From positions 1-41,742 of IMG/VR virus record IMGVR_UViG_3300037086_000029: a DNA stretch of 41,742 nt; one strand, written 5' to 3'. This document shows positions 1 through 7,891 of this stretch, piece after piece. Under the pieces are notes generated by a model, which was given only the letters and a program-made list of their open reading frames with translations, was not told where the DNA came from and did not search any database. The stretch comes from a virus. Both the position numbers and the translations under genes were made by a program. Numbering within the stretch: position 1 is the stretch's first letter; every line of letters begins with the position of its first letter.

Positions 1-153
1 AGCCATATCTTATATCTTCTGTTGCAACAAAATTCTTCAGATATTTAAACTCATTTTTTGAAAGAAGAATATTTACCATGCTACCTAATTTCATTCTAGA
101 CATAATTTGTTCTTTATTCAATCCTTTAAAGGGTTCCGATTAGCAGGAATCAT
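1..153 (-). CDS. Partial ORF at left edge, possible -1 frameshift gene
   Basis: From ATG 153 the frame reads about ten residues (MIPANRNPLK) and then meets GAT TGA. Directly before that stop lies T TTA AAG, a classical X XXY YYZ slippery heptamer in the right phase. A -1 slip there continues as GLNKEQ and stays open to the window edge. An internal ATG at 103 (second at 94) could instead start a protein that runs off the edge. The composition before the slip (F..KGMIPANRNP..KG) resembles the basic NPKG-type leader of small phage DNA-binding or terminase-associated proteins, which is only an inference. It may be one gene with the 26-aa ORF upstream at 160-240, broken by a TAA. Function unknown. 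Confidence 0.45.
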
Positions 154-159
154 TCCTTT

Positions 160-240
160 TTAAAATGAAGTGGGATTTTCTTTGTGAAGTGTGTATTTAC
201 CCCGTTTCTTACCTAAACGACTATCACCTGATTTTGACAT
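160..240 (-). CDS. 26-aa basic ORF, first part of a possibly interrupted gene
   Basis: This short ORF begins at ATG 240, five bases after a perfect -10 box, so its mRNA would be leaderless. The peptide is basic (MSKSGDSRLGKKRGKYTLHK and six more residues) and ends in TAA at 160-162. The same frame continues after the stop into the ORF starting at 153, so the TAA may be a nonsense mutation, an assembly error, or a real end. No family is recognised. Confidence 0.4.
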   Translation of the reverse strand: MSKSGDSRLGKKRGKYTLHKENPTSF

Positions 241-245
241 AACCT

Positions 246-275
246 ATTATAGCACAGGGTTAACAGCCTTGTCAA
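246..275 (-). promoter_or_regulatory. Sigma70-type promoter, leaderless start
   Basis: On the minus strand TTGACA (270-275) and TATAAT (246-251) are both perfect consensus and 18 nt apart. The -35 overlaps the stop codon of the adaptor-like gene. The -10 ends 5 nt before ATG 240, so the transcript should begin at or very near the start codon. Confidence 0.75.
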
Positions 276-1198
276 CTGAGATTTGTGCTCCACACTTTGA
301 ACTGGAGGGGATTTAAGCGAGGTCGTCTTCTTATAATCGTTTTAGTGGTTCTATTCTTATATCTATTTACCAAACCATACAGACCACCCTTAATCATGGA
401 TTGTGCCGAAGCATCTATGGGAAGTGGCACATTTCCCTGTCCTGTTAAAAACTTATTCGTAAACCAAGTGGCTTTATCGGGATCAACCCTCATTCCTGAG
501 TAGTAATCTGCCGTTACTCCGTCAACCAAAACCACTCCCCCCTCTTCTGGGATTTCAGGACTCTCGCCTATCAAGTAAGTAAGTGCTGAGTTTGAATCTC
601 CATAAAAAGATGTATTAAGCGTGGCCGTAGTGCCACTTCCGACTGCTGTAACTCTATACATATATCCATGTCCGTTTACCGAGGTGTCCGTAACTGAGAA
701 CCATCTGCCAACCATTCCCGCCGTCCAAACTGTATTTGAACCCACTATCGAAGCACTCCCACTTGTTACCTGAACTGTTCCCGTGGTGTAGTCATCCACA
801 AGTAAATTTCTGTCTCTTGAGTATTGATTGAAAGTAATTGTGTAAACTGCTTGAGGTATGGGCCATACACCAAAGTCATCTTTTCTTGGAAAAACAAATT
901 GTGGCATAGCTGAGGCTTGAATTAAGATGGCGTTAAGTTGATCCCAATTCCTTTGAGCTGAGATTATCTGCATGGGGTAGTTGACTGACCCTACCGTTAT
1001 TACTACTGAGTCTATCTCTCCCATCCCGGGAGGCCATGAATAGAATTGTTGGCTAGCAACTGTTGAGGCCGTGAACTGGTCTTGGTTGCGGTAATTCTTT
1101 AACTCCGATTTGACCAACTGATATCTTCTACCTAAATTGGCCTGAAAATCGGCCAATAAATTAGCATCCGTACTTCCAACGAGATTTATGTTCCTCAA
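272..1198 (-). CDS. Adaptor-like head-tail connector protein
   Basis: The protein has about 308 residues. Its N-terminal part (DFQANLGRRYQLVKSELKNY) is helical, as in phage head-completion/adaptor proteins. A central Gly/Thr/Ser beta segment (about residues 140-205) looks like the small inserted domain common in such proteins, and a basic C-terminus follows. The role is inferred from this and from its place as last gene of the capsid block, facing the tail gene if the window is circular. Start: TTG 1198 is the only standard start in frame, but a strong AGGAGG at 1243-1248 lies 8 nt before an in-frame ACG at 1234. The frame is open back to there, giving a natural-looking N-terminus (T/M)KDTYTSIKGQF. 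True initiation is therefore probably upstream of 1198. Confidence 0.55.
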   Translation of the reverse strand: MRNINLVGSTDANLLADFQANLGRRYQLVKSELKNYRNQDQFTASTVASQQFYSWPPGMGEIDSVVITVGSVNYPMQIISAQRNWDQLNAILIQASAMPQFVFPRKDDFGVWPIPQAVYTITFNQYSRDRNLLVDDYTTGTVQVTSGSASIVGSNTVWTAGMVGRWFSVTDTSVNGHGYMYRVTAVGSGTTATLNTSFYGDSNSALTYLIGESPEIPEEGGVVLVDGVTADYYSGMRVDPDKATWFTNKFLTGQGNVPLPIDASAQSMIKGGLYGLVNRYKNRTTKTIIRRRPRLNPLQFKVWSTNLS

Positions 1199-1242
1199 AA
1201 ACTGGCCTTTAATACTGGTATAGGTATCTTTCGTAAATGTAT

Positions 1243-1297
1243 CCTCCTAACACAAAAAACCGGCAATAAAGCCGGTGTGTCCGTTGATATCATTATA
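1243..1297 (-). promoter_or_regulatory. Late promoter with GGACACA hairpin leader (adaptor gene)
   Basis: The minus strand shows TGGTATAAT (-10 at 1292-1297), 9 nt, GGACACA (1282-1276), then a hairpin CCGGC-(6 nt)-GCCGG (1275-1260) and TTTTTTG. Unlike its sister sites it is followed by a real ribosome binding site, AGGAGG at 1248-1243. It is one of seven copies of this module in the window. Confidence 0.75.
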
Positions 1298-1300
1298 CCA

Positions 1301-2020
1301 CTAACTACCGACACTGAGTGTTGTTAATCCATGTCCTCCACTAAATAAACTTAATACCTCAGCAGCAGAAAGGGCACGATTAAAAACTGCAACATCATCA
1401 ATTACCGATGATGAGAAATTCTCCATTGTTCTAGCAGTATTTCCCCCGTCACATCCCGCTCCAATAGCGAACCCATCGTGTCCGGCCGAATTTCCACCCG
1501 CACCACTTGCAGCGGTCGGCCCCGCAACGAGTGCCCCATTTACATAACCTCTTATATTTGTAGCATCATAGGTATATACCATGTGATACCAATTTGCAGT
1601 TCCTAGTGTAATTGTATAATAAGAAGTTTCTGCCGCAACATTGTTTTTAGTACGATTAAACCCTATCCTCTGTGTTCCTCCGTTGTATTCATAGCTAAGC
1701 TGTTCTCTTACATAAGAGGTCGTTTTACTTGATTGACCAACTAACGTCCACGTTCCACTTCCTATTTCGGCCAATAACTTAACCCGGCAACAAATAGAAC
1801 AGGCTCCGCCATCTATTGTTAGATTTGAGGCAGAATCCAAAGATTTATTTGTATTAGTTGCCCCAAAATTAGACGCATTATTATATACACCCGTCGTAAA
1901 AGTAACGGTATTATTATTAGTTAAGGTATAAGAAGCCTTTGAATCGTTAACATTTTCCAATCTCCAATAACCAATTAAATTAGCATCACTAAATAGTGAG
2001 TTGTAGTAAAGTTCTGCCAT
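1301..2020 (-). CDS. LamG/concanavalin-like virion protein
   Basis: The 239-residue product has the LamG/laminin-G-like layout: an early LIGYWRLEN strand with the typical Y/W-R-L-E pattern, a central NWYHMVYTYD motif followed by RGYVNGALVAG, and a closing IDDVAVFNRALSAAEV segment. These folds bind carbohydrate or serve as adhesion domains in phage fibres. Start ATG 2020 overlaps the upstream TAA as TAATG, so translation is coupled. It is the last fibre-type gene before the adaptor promoter. Receptor or host-glycan binding is inferred. Confidence 0.7.
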   Translation of the reverse strand: MAELYYNSLFSDANLIGYWRLENVNDSKASYTLTNNNTVTFTTGVYNNASNFGATNTNKSLDSASNLTIDGGACSICCRVKLLAEIGSGTWTLVGQSSKTTSYVREQLSYEYNGGTQRIGFNRTKNNVAAETSYYTITLGTANWYHMVYTYDATNIRGYVNGALVAGPTAASGAGGNSAGHDGFAIGAGCDGGNTARTMENFSSSVIDDVAVFNRALSAAEVLSLFSGGHGLTTLSVGS

Positions 2021-2823
2021 TATAAGCCCACGTACCCCGATATAGAACAATATTGGGTAGTGCTTGAGGACCCGCAAACGAAGCCCAAGTTTTTATTGGC
2101 AACAGGGACTTTTAGTGGTACTGGAAAAGTTATATTATCCCCTCCCTGTACTGGGTTAATCATATACCAAATGGCGGTCTTAGCGGATGCCGTATCAGTT
2201 TCGATAGTTACTAAAGAAGTGGTAGCCCCAGTATTGGCGATTGATATCGAGGTAATGTAAATAAAAAGCCCTGCTCCTTGTGCTGCTATCACTGCGGTAT
2301 CGGCTGTATTAGCCACGCTTGCTATTCCTGAAACAAAATTTTCTGGGTTGGCGTATGGAAGCGTTATTAACTTACCTACTTTATCTGATACTAATTGAGC
2401 TTTGCGTGCTGTTGTAATTGCTGAGTTTTCTGAAGTCACTGCCTGCGCTCCAATATTTAGAGGTGCATCGGTAATCGCAACGTTGGTGGCCGTAATTGCT
2501 CCACCAGCCACTTTTGTAATATCTGCCGCCACCAAGTCGCTTGTCCCATGGGTTGTTTGATCTGTAGTTACCTTTCCGATAATATTAGTTCCCGCTTTTA
2601 AGACTATGTTTGCCTTGATATCTGTATCAATCGTTGTAAGTGAGGCATCTTTGGCTACTGTTGAATCAAGTGCTAATAATGAAGTATTTAGAGTCTGCTC
2701 AACTCCAGCTGAGCTATTTAATACCACTCGCTGAAGCTGTTTAGTTACCGCATCCTCAGTAAAAGAATTAGTAGCAAGATATGTCCCGCTCCCTGCTGTG
2801 ACTGGAATATTATTTGTAGCCAT
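2020..2823 (-). CDS. Virion/fibre-associated protein, Thr/Ala-rich
   Basis: The 267-residue product is rich in Thr, Ala, Ser, Val and Asn with many short beta-type segments and no membrane segment. That composition is typical of phage fibre or baseplate-like proteins. The N-terminal half contains AVTKQLQRVVLNSSAG and SLLALDSTVAKDASLTTID, a pattern shared with the neighbouring fibre gene at 4197 (VDATTHELLVKAS). Its C-terminal half looks like a compact beta domain ending in CSISGYVGL. It is coupled to both neighbours. No specific family is recognised. Confidence 0.55.
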   Translation of the reverse strand: MATNNIPVTAGSGTYLATNSFTEDAVTKQLQRVVLNSSAGVEQTLNTSLLALDSTVAKDASLTTIDTDIKANIVLKAGTNIIGKVTTDQTTHGTSDLVAADITKVAGGAITATNVAITDAPLNIGAQAVTSENSAITTARKAQLVSDKVGKLITLPYANPENFVSGIASVANTADTAVIAAQGAGLFIYITSISIANTGATTSLVTIETDTASAKTAIWYMINPVQGGDNITFPVPLKVPVANKNLGFVCGSSSTTQYCSISGYVGL

Positions 2824-3023
2824 TATGTTTTAGTCCAATTTGAGCTATTATTGCTCACCTTGGTATAGTTACTATTATACCCTATGTATGTAACTGTTAC
2901 ATCAGTTGCGTACGCATGACCACCCAAAATACCTATCAAAGTTCCTTTAGGAATGGTTACAGTAAAAGTCGGTTGAGCTTGTGTATAACTAGTTGAATTT
3001 TGAGATGGTTTAGTCCATGTCAT
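2823..3023 (-). CDS. Small fibre-cluster protein (66 aa)
   Basis: Starting at ATG 3023 (ATGA overlap with the stop of the S74 fibre gene) the product is a 66-residue, Thr/Ser/Tyr-rich, probably all-beta protein (TFTVTIPKGTLIGILGG, DVTVTYIGYNS). An upstream in-frame extension exists but lies inside the previous gene and is unlikely. No family is recognised. Its place between two fibre genes suggests a small structural or fibre-assembly protein. Confidence 0.5.
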   Translation of the reverse strand: MTWTKPSQNSTSYTQAQPTFTVTIPKGTLIGILGGHAYATDVTVTYIGYNSNYTKVSNNSSNWTKT

Positions 3024-4195
3024 TTTTCTAGTTTTTCTAATCTGGTTGTTAAATCTTCTACAACGGTTTGCAACTTTTGCACGCAACCATAAAGTGCTGC
3101 AATTATCTGTCCGCTATTTAAGTCCAAACAGTCCTTAATAATCTCTTCTTTTATAATTGGTCGTGTTTTAGTAACTGTAACAAATTGTGGTTTATTATCA
3201 ACTAATATAGTTTTACCCTTCTTGTCTAAAAGTGGTTTGTCAGTAACTTCTTCGTATTCTTCAACTTCACCTGTATCAATTTTTTTCGTAAAAGGAACAG
3301 TATTTACAGCTTTGGGAAAAGTTTTCTGGACATCTTGGGCAATCCAACCCAAACCATGTCTATCTTTTACCTGCTCTTCTGTATAGACCCCTTCTGTCCA
3401 ACCAAAATGTTTAAGAGGAATTGTTTTCACTATTTCGTAACACCTATCCAAGTCTGCGAGAACAATATCTTGCTTTAGTCGTTTATCTGAAACTACAGTC
3501 CACAATCCTCCAAGACCTGGTTTTCCTGCACTATCGCTACCAATTTCAAGTTTATAGTTAGGTGCTGTCGTCCCGATGCCGACGTTGCCGGTGCTTGTTA
3601 TTCTCATTCTTTCAGTCAATGTAGAATTGGAACCAAGGGTCGTCGCAAATACTAAGTAACCCGCCATATCAGTAGTCGCTCCATTTTCCTTTCTTCCCGT
3701 TATCGCCGCAAAGTTCCCTCTATCTCCAGCATTAGTGTAATTACCTCCAAATGTAAGTTCTCCACCTTTATCAGCCGCTTGTGCATCACTTGACCTTATT
3801 TGCACATTGCCCGCTGAATCCAAAACAGTGCTTGCTCCATAAATATCCAATTTGGTGACAGGTGCCGTCGTCCCGATGCCGACGTTGCCTAAGGAAGTAT
3901 CCACATATAATTGATTTGTGTTTACTGCCAAATCTCCCGTTGTTGCCAAAGTTACGTTTAAGTTTGAACCCGAAGCGGGTGTTATACCTACTGCCCCAGT
4001 ACCAATAATTGAAGGGGTTGAAATTGAAGTTGTGATAACTGGTGTAACAATAGTCGGAGAGGTGTCAACAACAAACTTCGTTCCTGTCCCCGTTTGAGAA
4101 GCGATTGAAGTAGCATTCCCAACCGAAGTAATTACTCCTGTCAGGTTGGCATTAGTAACTGGTTTGCTTGTTGTTGAAAATGTTTTTGTAGCCAT
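3020..4195 (-). CDS. Tail fibre with C-terminal S74 intramolecular chaperone
   Basis: The 391-residue protein has repeated fibre motifs VGIGTTAP near residues 105-112 and 205-212. A Peptidase_S74 / endosialidase-type intramolecular chaperone domain begins at SDKRLKQDI (about residue 236) and includes the LGWIAQDVQKTFP motif. In this family the domain trimerises the fibre and cuts itself off after the Ser-Asp pair; both residues are present. A coiled coil (about 360-391) closes the protein. It follows the 371-aa fibre gene by one base and is probably translated with it. The role is host recognition at the virion surface. Confidence 0.85.
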   Translation of the reverse strand: MATKTFSTTSKPVTNANLTGVITSVGNATSIASQTGTGTKFVVDTSPTIVTPVITTSISTPSIIGTGAVGITPASGSNLNVTLATTGDLAVNTNQLYVDTSLGNVGIGTTAPVTKLDIYGASTVLDSAGNVQIRSSDAQAADKGGELTFGGNYTNAGDRGNFAAITGRKENGATTDMAGYLVFATTLGSNSTLTERMRITSTGNVGIGTTAPNYKLEIGSDSAGKPGLGGLWTVVSDKRLKQDIVLADLDRCYEIVKTIPLKHFGWTEGVYTEEQVKDRHGLGWIAQDVQKTFPKAVNTVPFTKKIDTGEVEEYEEVTDKPLLDKKGKTILVDNKPQFVTVTKTRPIIKEEIIKDCLDLNSGQIIAALYGCVQKLQTVVEDLTTRLEKLEK

Positions 4196-4196
4196 A

Positions 4197-5312
4197 TTAA
4201 TTTATTCCAATGTAGGTAACTCCTTCTCCGTTCACGCTTGAATCTAAATTAACTGTTGCTAAATTTCCAATATCTAAACTTAAACTATCCCCCGCCAGTA
4301 AAGCAAAACCGTTAGTCGAAGCAACAGCAGTATCTCCCACGTAAATTATTCCCGTATTTGCTGCCAGAGCTTTAATAGTTACCGATTTAACTGCCTGAGA
4401 TGAGGCCAGAGTCACCCTGGTGCCAGCAGTTGTCACTACTTTTTTACCATTATAAATCGTAGTAGCCGCAGTTTCTTGGGTAGCAAAAGTTCCAGCATTG
4501 GTAACTTGATTATTACACCCAGCTGAACCATTCCAAAACTGAACACTCCCTAAACCCGTACCTGAGAAATCTACTGTAGCCTTGAGATTGGCAGCTGTTC
4601 CCTGAGTAACAGCAAAAGAAGTGTTTGCAATGCTCCCAGATTTAATATTTATATCTAAAGCGTTACTTGTACTTCCTATACCATTCGTTGAACTGTCATA
4701 CAGATGTGCTTCCGTTTTAAGGTTTGACGCCGTTCCTTGGGTGGCAGCGAAAGTTGTGTTAGAAATTGAACCCGATATATTTGCCGTAACAGTACCAGTA
4801 ATCGCACCCGAAATTACCCAAGGAGAAGTACCTTGATTAACTGTACCTATTACCTTAGAAGTTTCTGCATCAAGAGTAGCAGCGACTTTTAAGTTTGAAG
4901 CGGTAGATTGTGTGGCAATAAATGAGGTGTTAGCAATCGAACCCGAGGATATATTTACATTCATCTTAGAAGAACCCACTGCTCCCGCTATGGTGGCCAA
5001 GTTTCCACCAGTTTCAAGAGCAAATCCCGAAATAGTATTTACTGTCACACTAGATAAGGGAGTGAGAGTAGAAAGCTGAGAAGATGTTAAAACAACCGGA
5101 AGAGAAGCTGAAGCTACCTGTTGACCGAGAGCAAAAGTTGCTCCGCCCACTTGTTTCAGATTTGTGTCCTGAGTTCCCGAAGTGGTAGTGCTGGCTTTAA
5201 CTAATAATTCGTGTGTTGTTGCGTCAACAGCAGCGGTGGTCGGAACATTAAACCCTATACTGTCAACACCAATTAGTGTTTTTTCTCTGTTCTGGTCAAT
5301 AGCGGCGTTCAT
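4197..5312 (-). CDS. Repeat-containing fibre or virion protein
   Basis: The product is 371 residues long. Three copies of a repeat of about 40 residues occupy the middle. Each has the core SGSI(A/S)NT(S/T)F followed by a TQ-T/S-A-NLK element. Ser/Thr/Ala/Gly dominate and no membrane segment is present. Such repeats are typical of elongated beta fibres; receptor or surface binding is inferred. The gene begins a unit with its own hairpin-leader promoter; ATG 5312 follows the leader U-run with no ribosome binding site. The S74 fibre gene follows directly. Confidence 0.65.
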   Translation of the reverse strand: MNAAIDQNREKTLIGVDSIGFNVPTTAAVDATTHELLVKASTTTSGTQDTNLKQVGGATFALGQQVASASLPVVLTSSQLSTLTPLSSVTVNTISGFALETGGNLATIAGAVGSSKMNVNISSGSIANTSFIATQSTASNLKVAATLDAETSKVIGTVNQGTSPWVISGAITGTVTANISGSISNTTFAATQGTASNLKTEAHLYDSSTNGIGSTSNALDINIKSGSIANTSFAVTQGTAANLKATVDFSGTGLGSVQFWNGSAGCNNQVTNAGTFATQETAATTIYNGKKVVTTAGTRVTLASSQAVKSVTIKALAANTGIIYVGDTAVASTNGFALLAGDSLSLDIGNLATVNLDSSVNGEGVTYIGIN

Positions 5313-5360
5313 AAATAAAAATACCGCCAGTTAGGCGGTGTGTCCGATATCTATATTATA
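5313..5360 (-). promoter_or_regulatory. Late promoter with GGACACA hairpin leader (fibre genes)
   Basis: Minus strand: TGGTATAAT (-10 at 5355-5360), 9 nt, GGACACA, stem ACCGCC-(5 nt)-GGCGGT (5339-5323), then ATTTTTATTT and ATG 5312. No Shine-Dalgarno sequence is present. The stem sequence differs from the other copies while the flanks are the same. Confidence 0.8.
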
Positions 5361-5368
5361 CCACCGAA

Positions 5369-5983
5369 CTATATTCCCTCTGAGGCATCCATCTGAAGTT
5401 GCTGTTCTCTCATTTTAATTTTCTCAGCTCGTTTATCTAGGAGGCTTTTACGCTCTTCGTCTATTTGCTCAGACTTTGTAACTACAGACTCACGCCTATC
5501 TAAATCTTGTTCCTTTTCTTGTAACTTTGAGAGAGATTTCTTTTTGTCGTCAAGTATTGATTGTTGTTTAAGGGTTTCGAGTTGGATAGTTTTATATTCT
5601 TCCTTGGCAACTTCAATTTTCTCTAAGACTAATTTCTCTTCAGCTAGTTTAGTTTCACGAGTCTTTATGTCTAGGGTGAGATTGACAATATACTCTTTTT
5701 CTCCTTTGAGTGCTTCTTCACGGGTAGAAATATCTTTTTGCTTCTCGATAATATCCAATTCGTCGAATTTAACCCGTGCTTCCCTTTGACTCAACATTTT
5801 AATCTTACTGTCGAACGTCTGAAGATCATCCACATAAGCAGTCATGGCGTTAGTCAGGTTTTCAACCAAGTCTTTAATCCCCCGGATAGCTAGGGAGCGT
5901 TTAGCCAATTCATCAGCCTCTTCTTGAGTGGGAGGGAGTATCTTTGGAAATTCTGATAGGTCTAATGCTTGTGAGTCTGTCAT
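5369..5983 (-). CDS. Long coiled-coil protein
   Basis: Start ATG 5983 overlaps the upstream stop as ATGA, giving 204 residues. From about residue 60 to the end the sequence is an almost unbroken heptad-type coiled coil rich in Glu, Lys, Gln and Leu, with no membrane segment. The gene ends the small-gene run that follows the decoration genes. A virion or assembly role (rod, spacer or tail-fibre linker) is inferred from position only. No family is recognised. Confidence 0.6.
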   Translation of the reverse strand: MTDSQALDLSEFPKILPPTQEEADELAKRSLAIRGIKDLVENLTNAMTAYVDDLQTFDSKIKMLSQREARVKFDELDIIEKQKDISTREEALKGEKEYIVNLTLDIKTRETKLAEEKLVLEKIEVAKEEYKTIQLETLKQQSILDDKKKSLSKLQEKEQDLDRRESVVTKSEQIDEERKSLLDKRAEKIKMREQQLQMDASEGI

Positions 5984-6231
5984 ATCTCTACATATATCTG
6001 CTTGATCCACTTCTTGTAGTCAAATTCATACTGAGAACCTGAACCACCATCCTCTAAAGCTAGTTTTTGAGCTAGGTGTTTGGCTAGATGATCGGCTAGG
6101 TATTTAGGAAAAGATACTATTTTGCGTGAAGGAAGGGTTTGATCTACTCCGTCATAAGGCCACAAAAAGTCATTTTTTGACGGATTGTATAAAAAAGTTT
6201 TTGTTTGATCTGGTTCGGTTGGCAACATCAT
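5980..6231 (-). CDS. Short paralogue of the 221-aa protein at 6687
   Basis: Likely start ATG 6231 (or 6228) gives about 83 residues; it overlaps the upstream gene by about 60 nt. The core YNPSKNDFLWPYDG ... FPKYLADHLAKHLAQKLAL matches, position by position, YNPLDHDFVFMQDRY ... MPRYLARHYAEKIVEAM in the 221-aa protein encoded at 6687-7352. The two therefore share a domain of about 50 residues. Function is unknown; both sit in the capsid-proximal operon. Confidence 0.55.
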   Translation of the reverse strand: MMLPTEPDQTKTFLYNPSKNDFLWPYDGVDQTLPSRKIVSFPKYLADHLAKHLAQKLALEDGGSGSQYEFDYKKWIKQIYVEI

Positions 6232-6397
6232 TTTCAAGTATTTCTATTTGCTGACAAATTATCAAAACTAACCCGATAAGTTGTTTTCTATTCGGTACTC
6301 CATCTCTATCAAGTATCCCCATATAAGATTCCCATTTCCCCGCAGGAATACTTAAACCCAATAATCTTGATACTTTATCTCTGATTCCTTCATTCAT
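6170..6397 (-). CDS. Small hypothetical protein (75 aa)
   Basis: The product is a predicted helical 75-residue protein. A hydrophobic stretch (QLIGLVLIICQQIEIL, about residues 39-54) is amphipathic rather than a clear membrane span. Start ATG 6397 overlaps the upstream stop as ATGA, so it is translated with its neighbours. No family is recognised. Confidence 0.5.
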   Translation of the reverse strand: MNEGIRDKVSRLLGLSIPAGKWESYMGILDRDGVPNRKQLIGLVLIICQQIEILENDVANRTRSNKNFFIQSVKK

Positions 6398-6687
6398 TTG
6401 TAATAAAATTTAATTATTTCTTTATATTCGTCTGGGATAATCAAAGCAGGAGCTATTGAAGTAAGATAGTCTTTTTTGTGTTTCAGTTTTAATGCTTTTT
6501 CAAACAGTTTCCAAGCTTGAGTAGGATTTTTACTTTCTGGGTCAGTCCATGCTTCTATCCTTGCATCAAACCCTTTTCCTGTAGCTCTTATCGCCCAATA
6601 GATATAATACCATCTCCTGGGTTGGTCTTTTGCCAATCTCTTCTGAACCATTATGAATTTTTTTAGGTAACTATAATCTCTTTTCAT
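6394..6687 (-). CDS. Small basic hypothetical protein (97 aa)
   Basis: This 97-residue basic protein is rich in Lys, Tyr and Trp (QPRRWYYIYWAIRATGKGFD) and predicted mostly helical. Its ATG overlaps the upstream stop as TAATG. No domain is recognised. The basic, aromatic character would fit a nucleic-acid or protein-binding role, but nothing more can be supported. Confidence 0.5.
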   Translation of the reverse strand: MKRDYSYLKKFIMVQKRLAKDQPRRWYYIYWAIRATGKGFDARIEAWTDPESKNPTQAWKLFEKALKLKHKKDYLTSIAPALIIPDEYKEIIKFYYK

Positions 6688-7352
6688 TATATTTTAGTCA
6701 TTTCTGCCGCTTCCTTAGCTAAGGTCGCTTTGGATTTATAGATAGGAGGGGTTTTAACAGCTGTCGCTTCTTCTAAACTAGCACCCATTGGTTCATTGTT
6801 TGTGATAATTACTTCTTTCGGTACCACGCCTAATTGTTCTTCTGATATATCGTCAAAGGCTTTCTCATATGAACTCCTGTTATCAAGTGCTTCTAAGGCT
6901 ATCGGTTGTTCTTGTTGGGCTTCTTGATCCATTCCATAGTCAGCTATCTTGTGAATTCTAAGACTCTTCATGTGTAAAGCTACCAATTCAGGATCGTTAA
7001 CTTTGGGGACTTTATTCCAGACTTCGACATTCTCTACATACTTATCAAGAAATTGAGTTCCCATCTGTTCTTCCCGTTTCTTTTTAAGAGCTTCGCCTGT
7101 TAGGGCAATCTGATCGTTAATCATAGCCTCAACTATCTTTTCAGCGTAGTGACGGGCTAGATAACGGGGCATCTGCTTAGTAGAGTGGGCCGGGACTACA
7201 TGATTGTATCTGTCCTGCATGAATACAAAGTCATGGTCTAAGGGGTTATAGACTTCAAACGGGTCCATCTTCCGTCTTTCAAGTTCACGGATAGAGGCAT
7301 CATTCCTTATCTGCTGTCGTATCTCTTCTTCTGTGGGTGCAAATGCTGGCAT
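6687..7352 (-). CDS. Hypothetical virion-operon protein (221 aa)
   Basis: The 221-residue, charged protein contains a domain (about residues 30-90) shared with the 83-aa protein encoded at 5980-6231. Its key pattern is YNP..(H/N)DF...D, P..YLA.H.A. The C-terminal half is acidic, low in hydrophobic residues and probably extended. ATG 7352 overlaps the previous stop as TAATG. The family is unrecognised; structural or assembly function is inferred from the neighbours. Confidence 0.55.
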   Translation of the reverse strand: MPAFAPTEEEIRQQIRNDASIRELERRKMDPFEVYNPLDHDFVFMQDRYNHVVPAHSTKQMPRYLARHYAEKIVEAMINDQIALTGEALKKKREEQMGTQFLDKYVENVEVWNKVPKVNDPELVALHMKSLRIHKIADYGMDQEAQQEQPIALEALDNRSSYEKAFDDISEEQLGVVPKEVIITNNEPMGASLEEATAVKTPPIYKSKATLAKEAAEMTKI

Positions 7353-7639
7353 TAGTTTTTACGTTTACTGCCTAAAATAACCGGGTCAACTACATGATTC
7401 GGTTGGGGGTTACTACCGGGGGCTTGTAACTTGATAGAGTTGACTGTCGGCTCAAATGCTTTGACTAATTTAATAACTCCGTTAAAATCATCAAACCTAA
7501 AACTGGCGTTAGTTAAAATATTGTACATGATGAGAGCTTGACGCATTGAAACCTTGATAGATACTTCCGTTTCATCTAAGGACTTCTCAAACATCATGTT
7601 TGCTTTTACTTGTTCGGGTGTTGGTGTGTTGGGGTTCAT
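7352..7639 (-). CDS. Small hypothetical protein (95 aa)
   Basis: The product is a 95-residue helical protein. Its middle (VSMRQALIMYNILTNASFRFDD, split by no stop) looks like a small globular helical bundle; the ends are Pro- and Asn-rich. Start ATG 7639 overlaps the upstream stop as ATGA. No family is recognised. Confidence 0.5.
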   Translation of the reverse strand: MNPNTPTPEQVKANMMFEKSLDETEVSIKVSMRQALIMYNILTNASFRFDDFNGVIKLVKAFEPTVNSIKLQAPGSNPQPNHVVDPVILGSKRKN

Positions 7640-7860
7640 ACGACTTGATCTCCTGTAGATGGCTCATCTGTCACCTTTGCGTCTGGAGTGGCCTTAGAAT
7701 CGACTACAGCAAGGGTGGGGTTCGTAAAAGTGATGGTCAGGAGGGGTTGTTCGACTATTACACCGCCATTTTCAATAAATCTGATTTGGGGTTTAGCAAT
7801 AGTAACTGAGAGGTTGTTATCTTCTAGTAACTTCTGAAACAAAGTAACTGGTGAGTCCAT
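7636..7860 (-). CDS. Small hypothetical protein (74 aa)
   Basis: This 74-residue acidic protein begins a small-gene run (7860 down to 5369). A -10 sequence six bases before ATG 7860 suggests a leaderless mRNA. The middle (GGVIVEQPLLTITFTNPTL) is predicted beta. No family is recognised. Confidence 0.5.
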   Translation of the reverse strand: MDSPVTLFQKLLEDNNLSVTIAKPQIRFIENGGVIVEQPLLTITFTNPTLAVVDSKATPDAKVTDEPSTGDQVV

Positions 7861-7866
7861 AATATA

Positions 7867-7872
7867 ATTGTA
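7867..7872 (-). promoter_or_regulatory. Extended -10 promoter, leaderless start
   Basis: The minus strand reads TGATACAAT with the hexamer 6 nt before ATG 7860. The TG two bases before the hexamer makes it an extended -10 site. No clear -35 is visible. It lies in the 31-nt gap after the gene ending at 7892. Confidence 0.5.
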
Positions 7873-7891
7873 TCATAATCAATTTTTTTGA

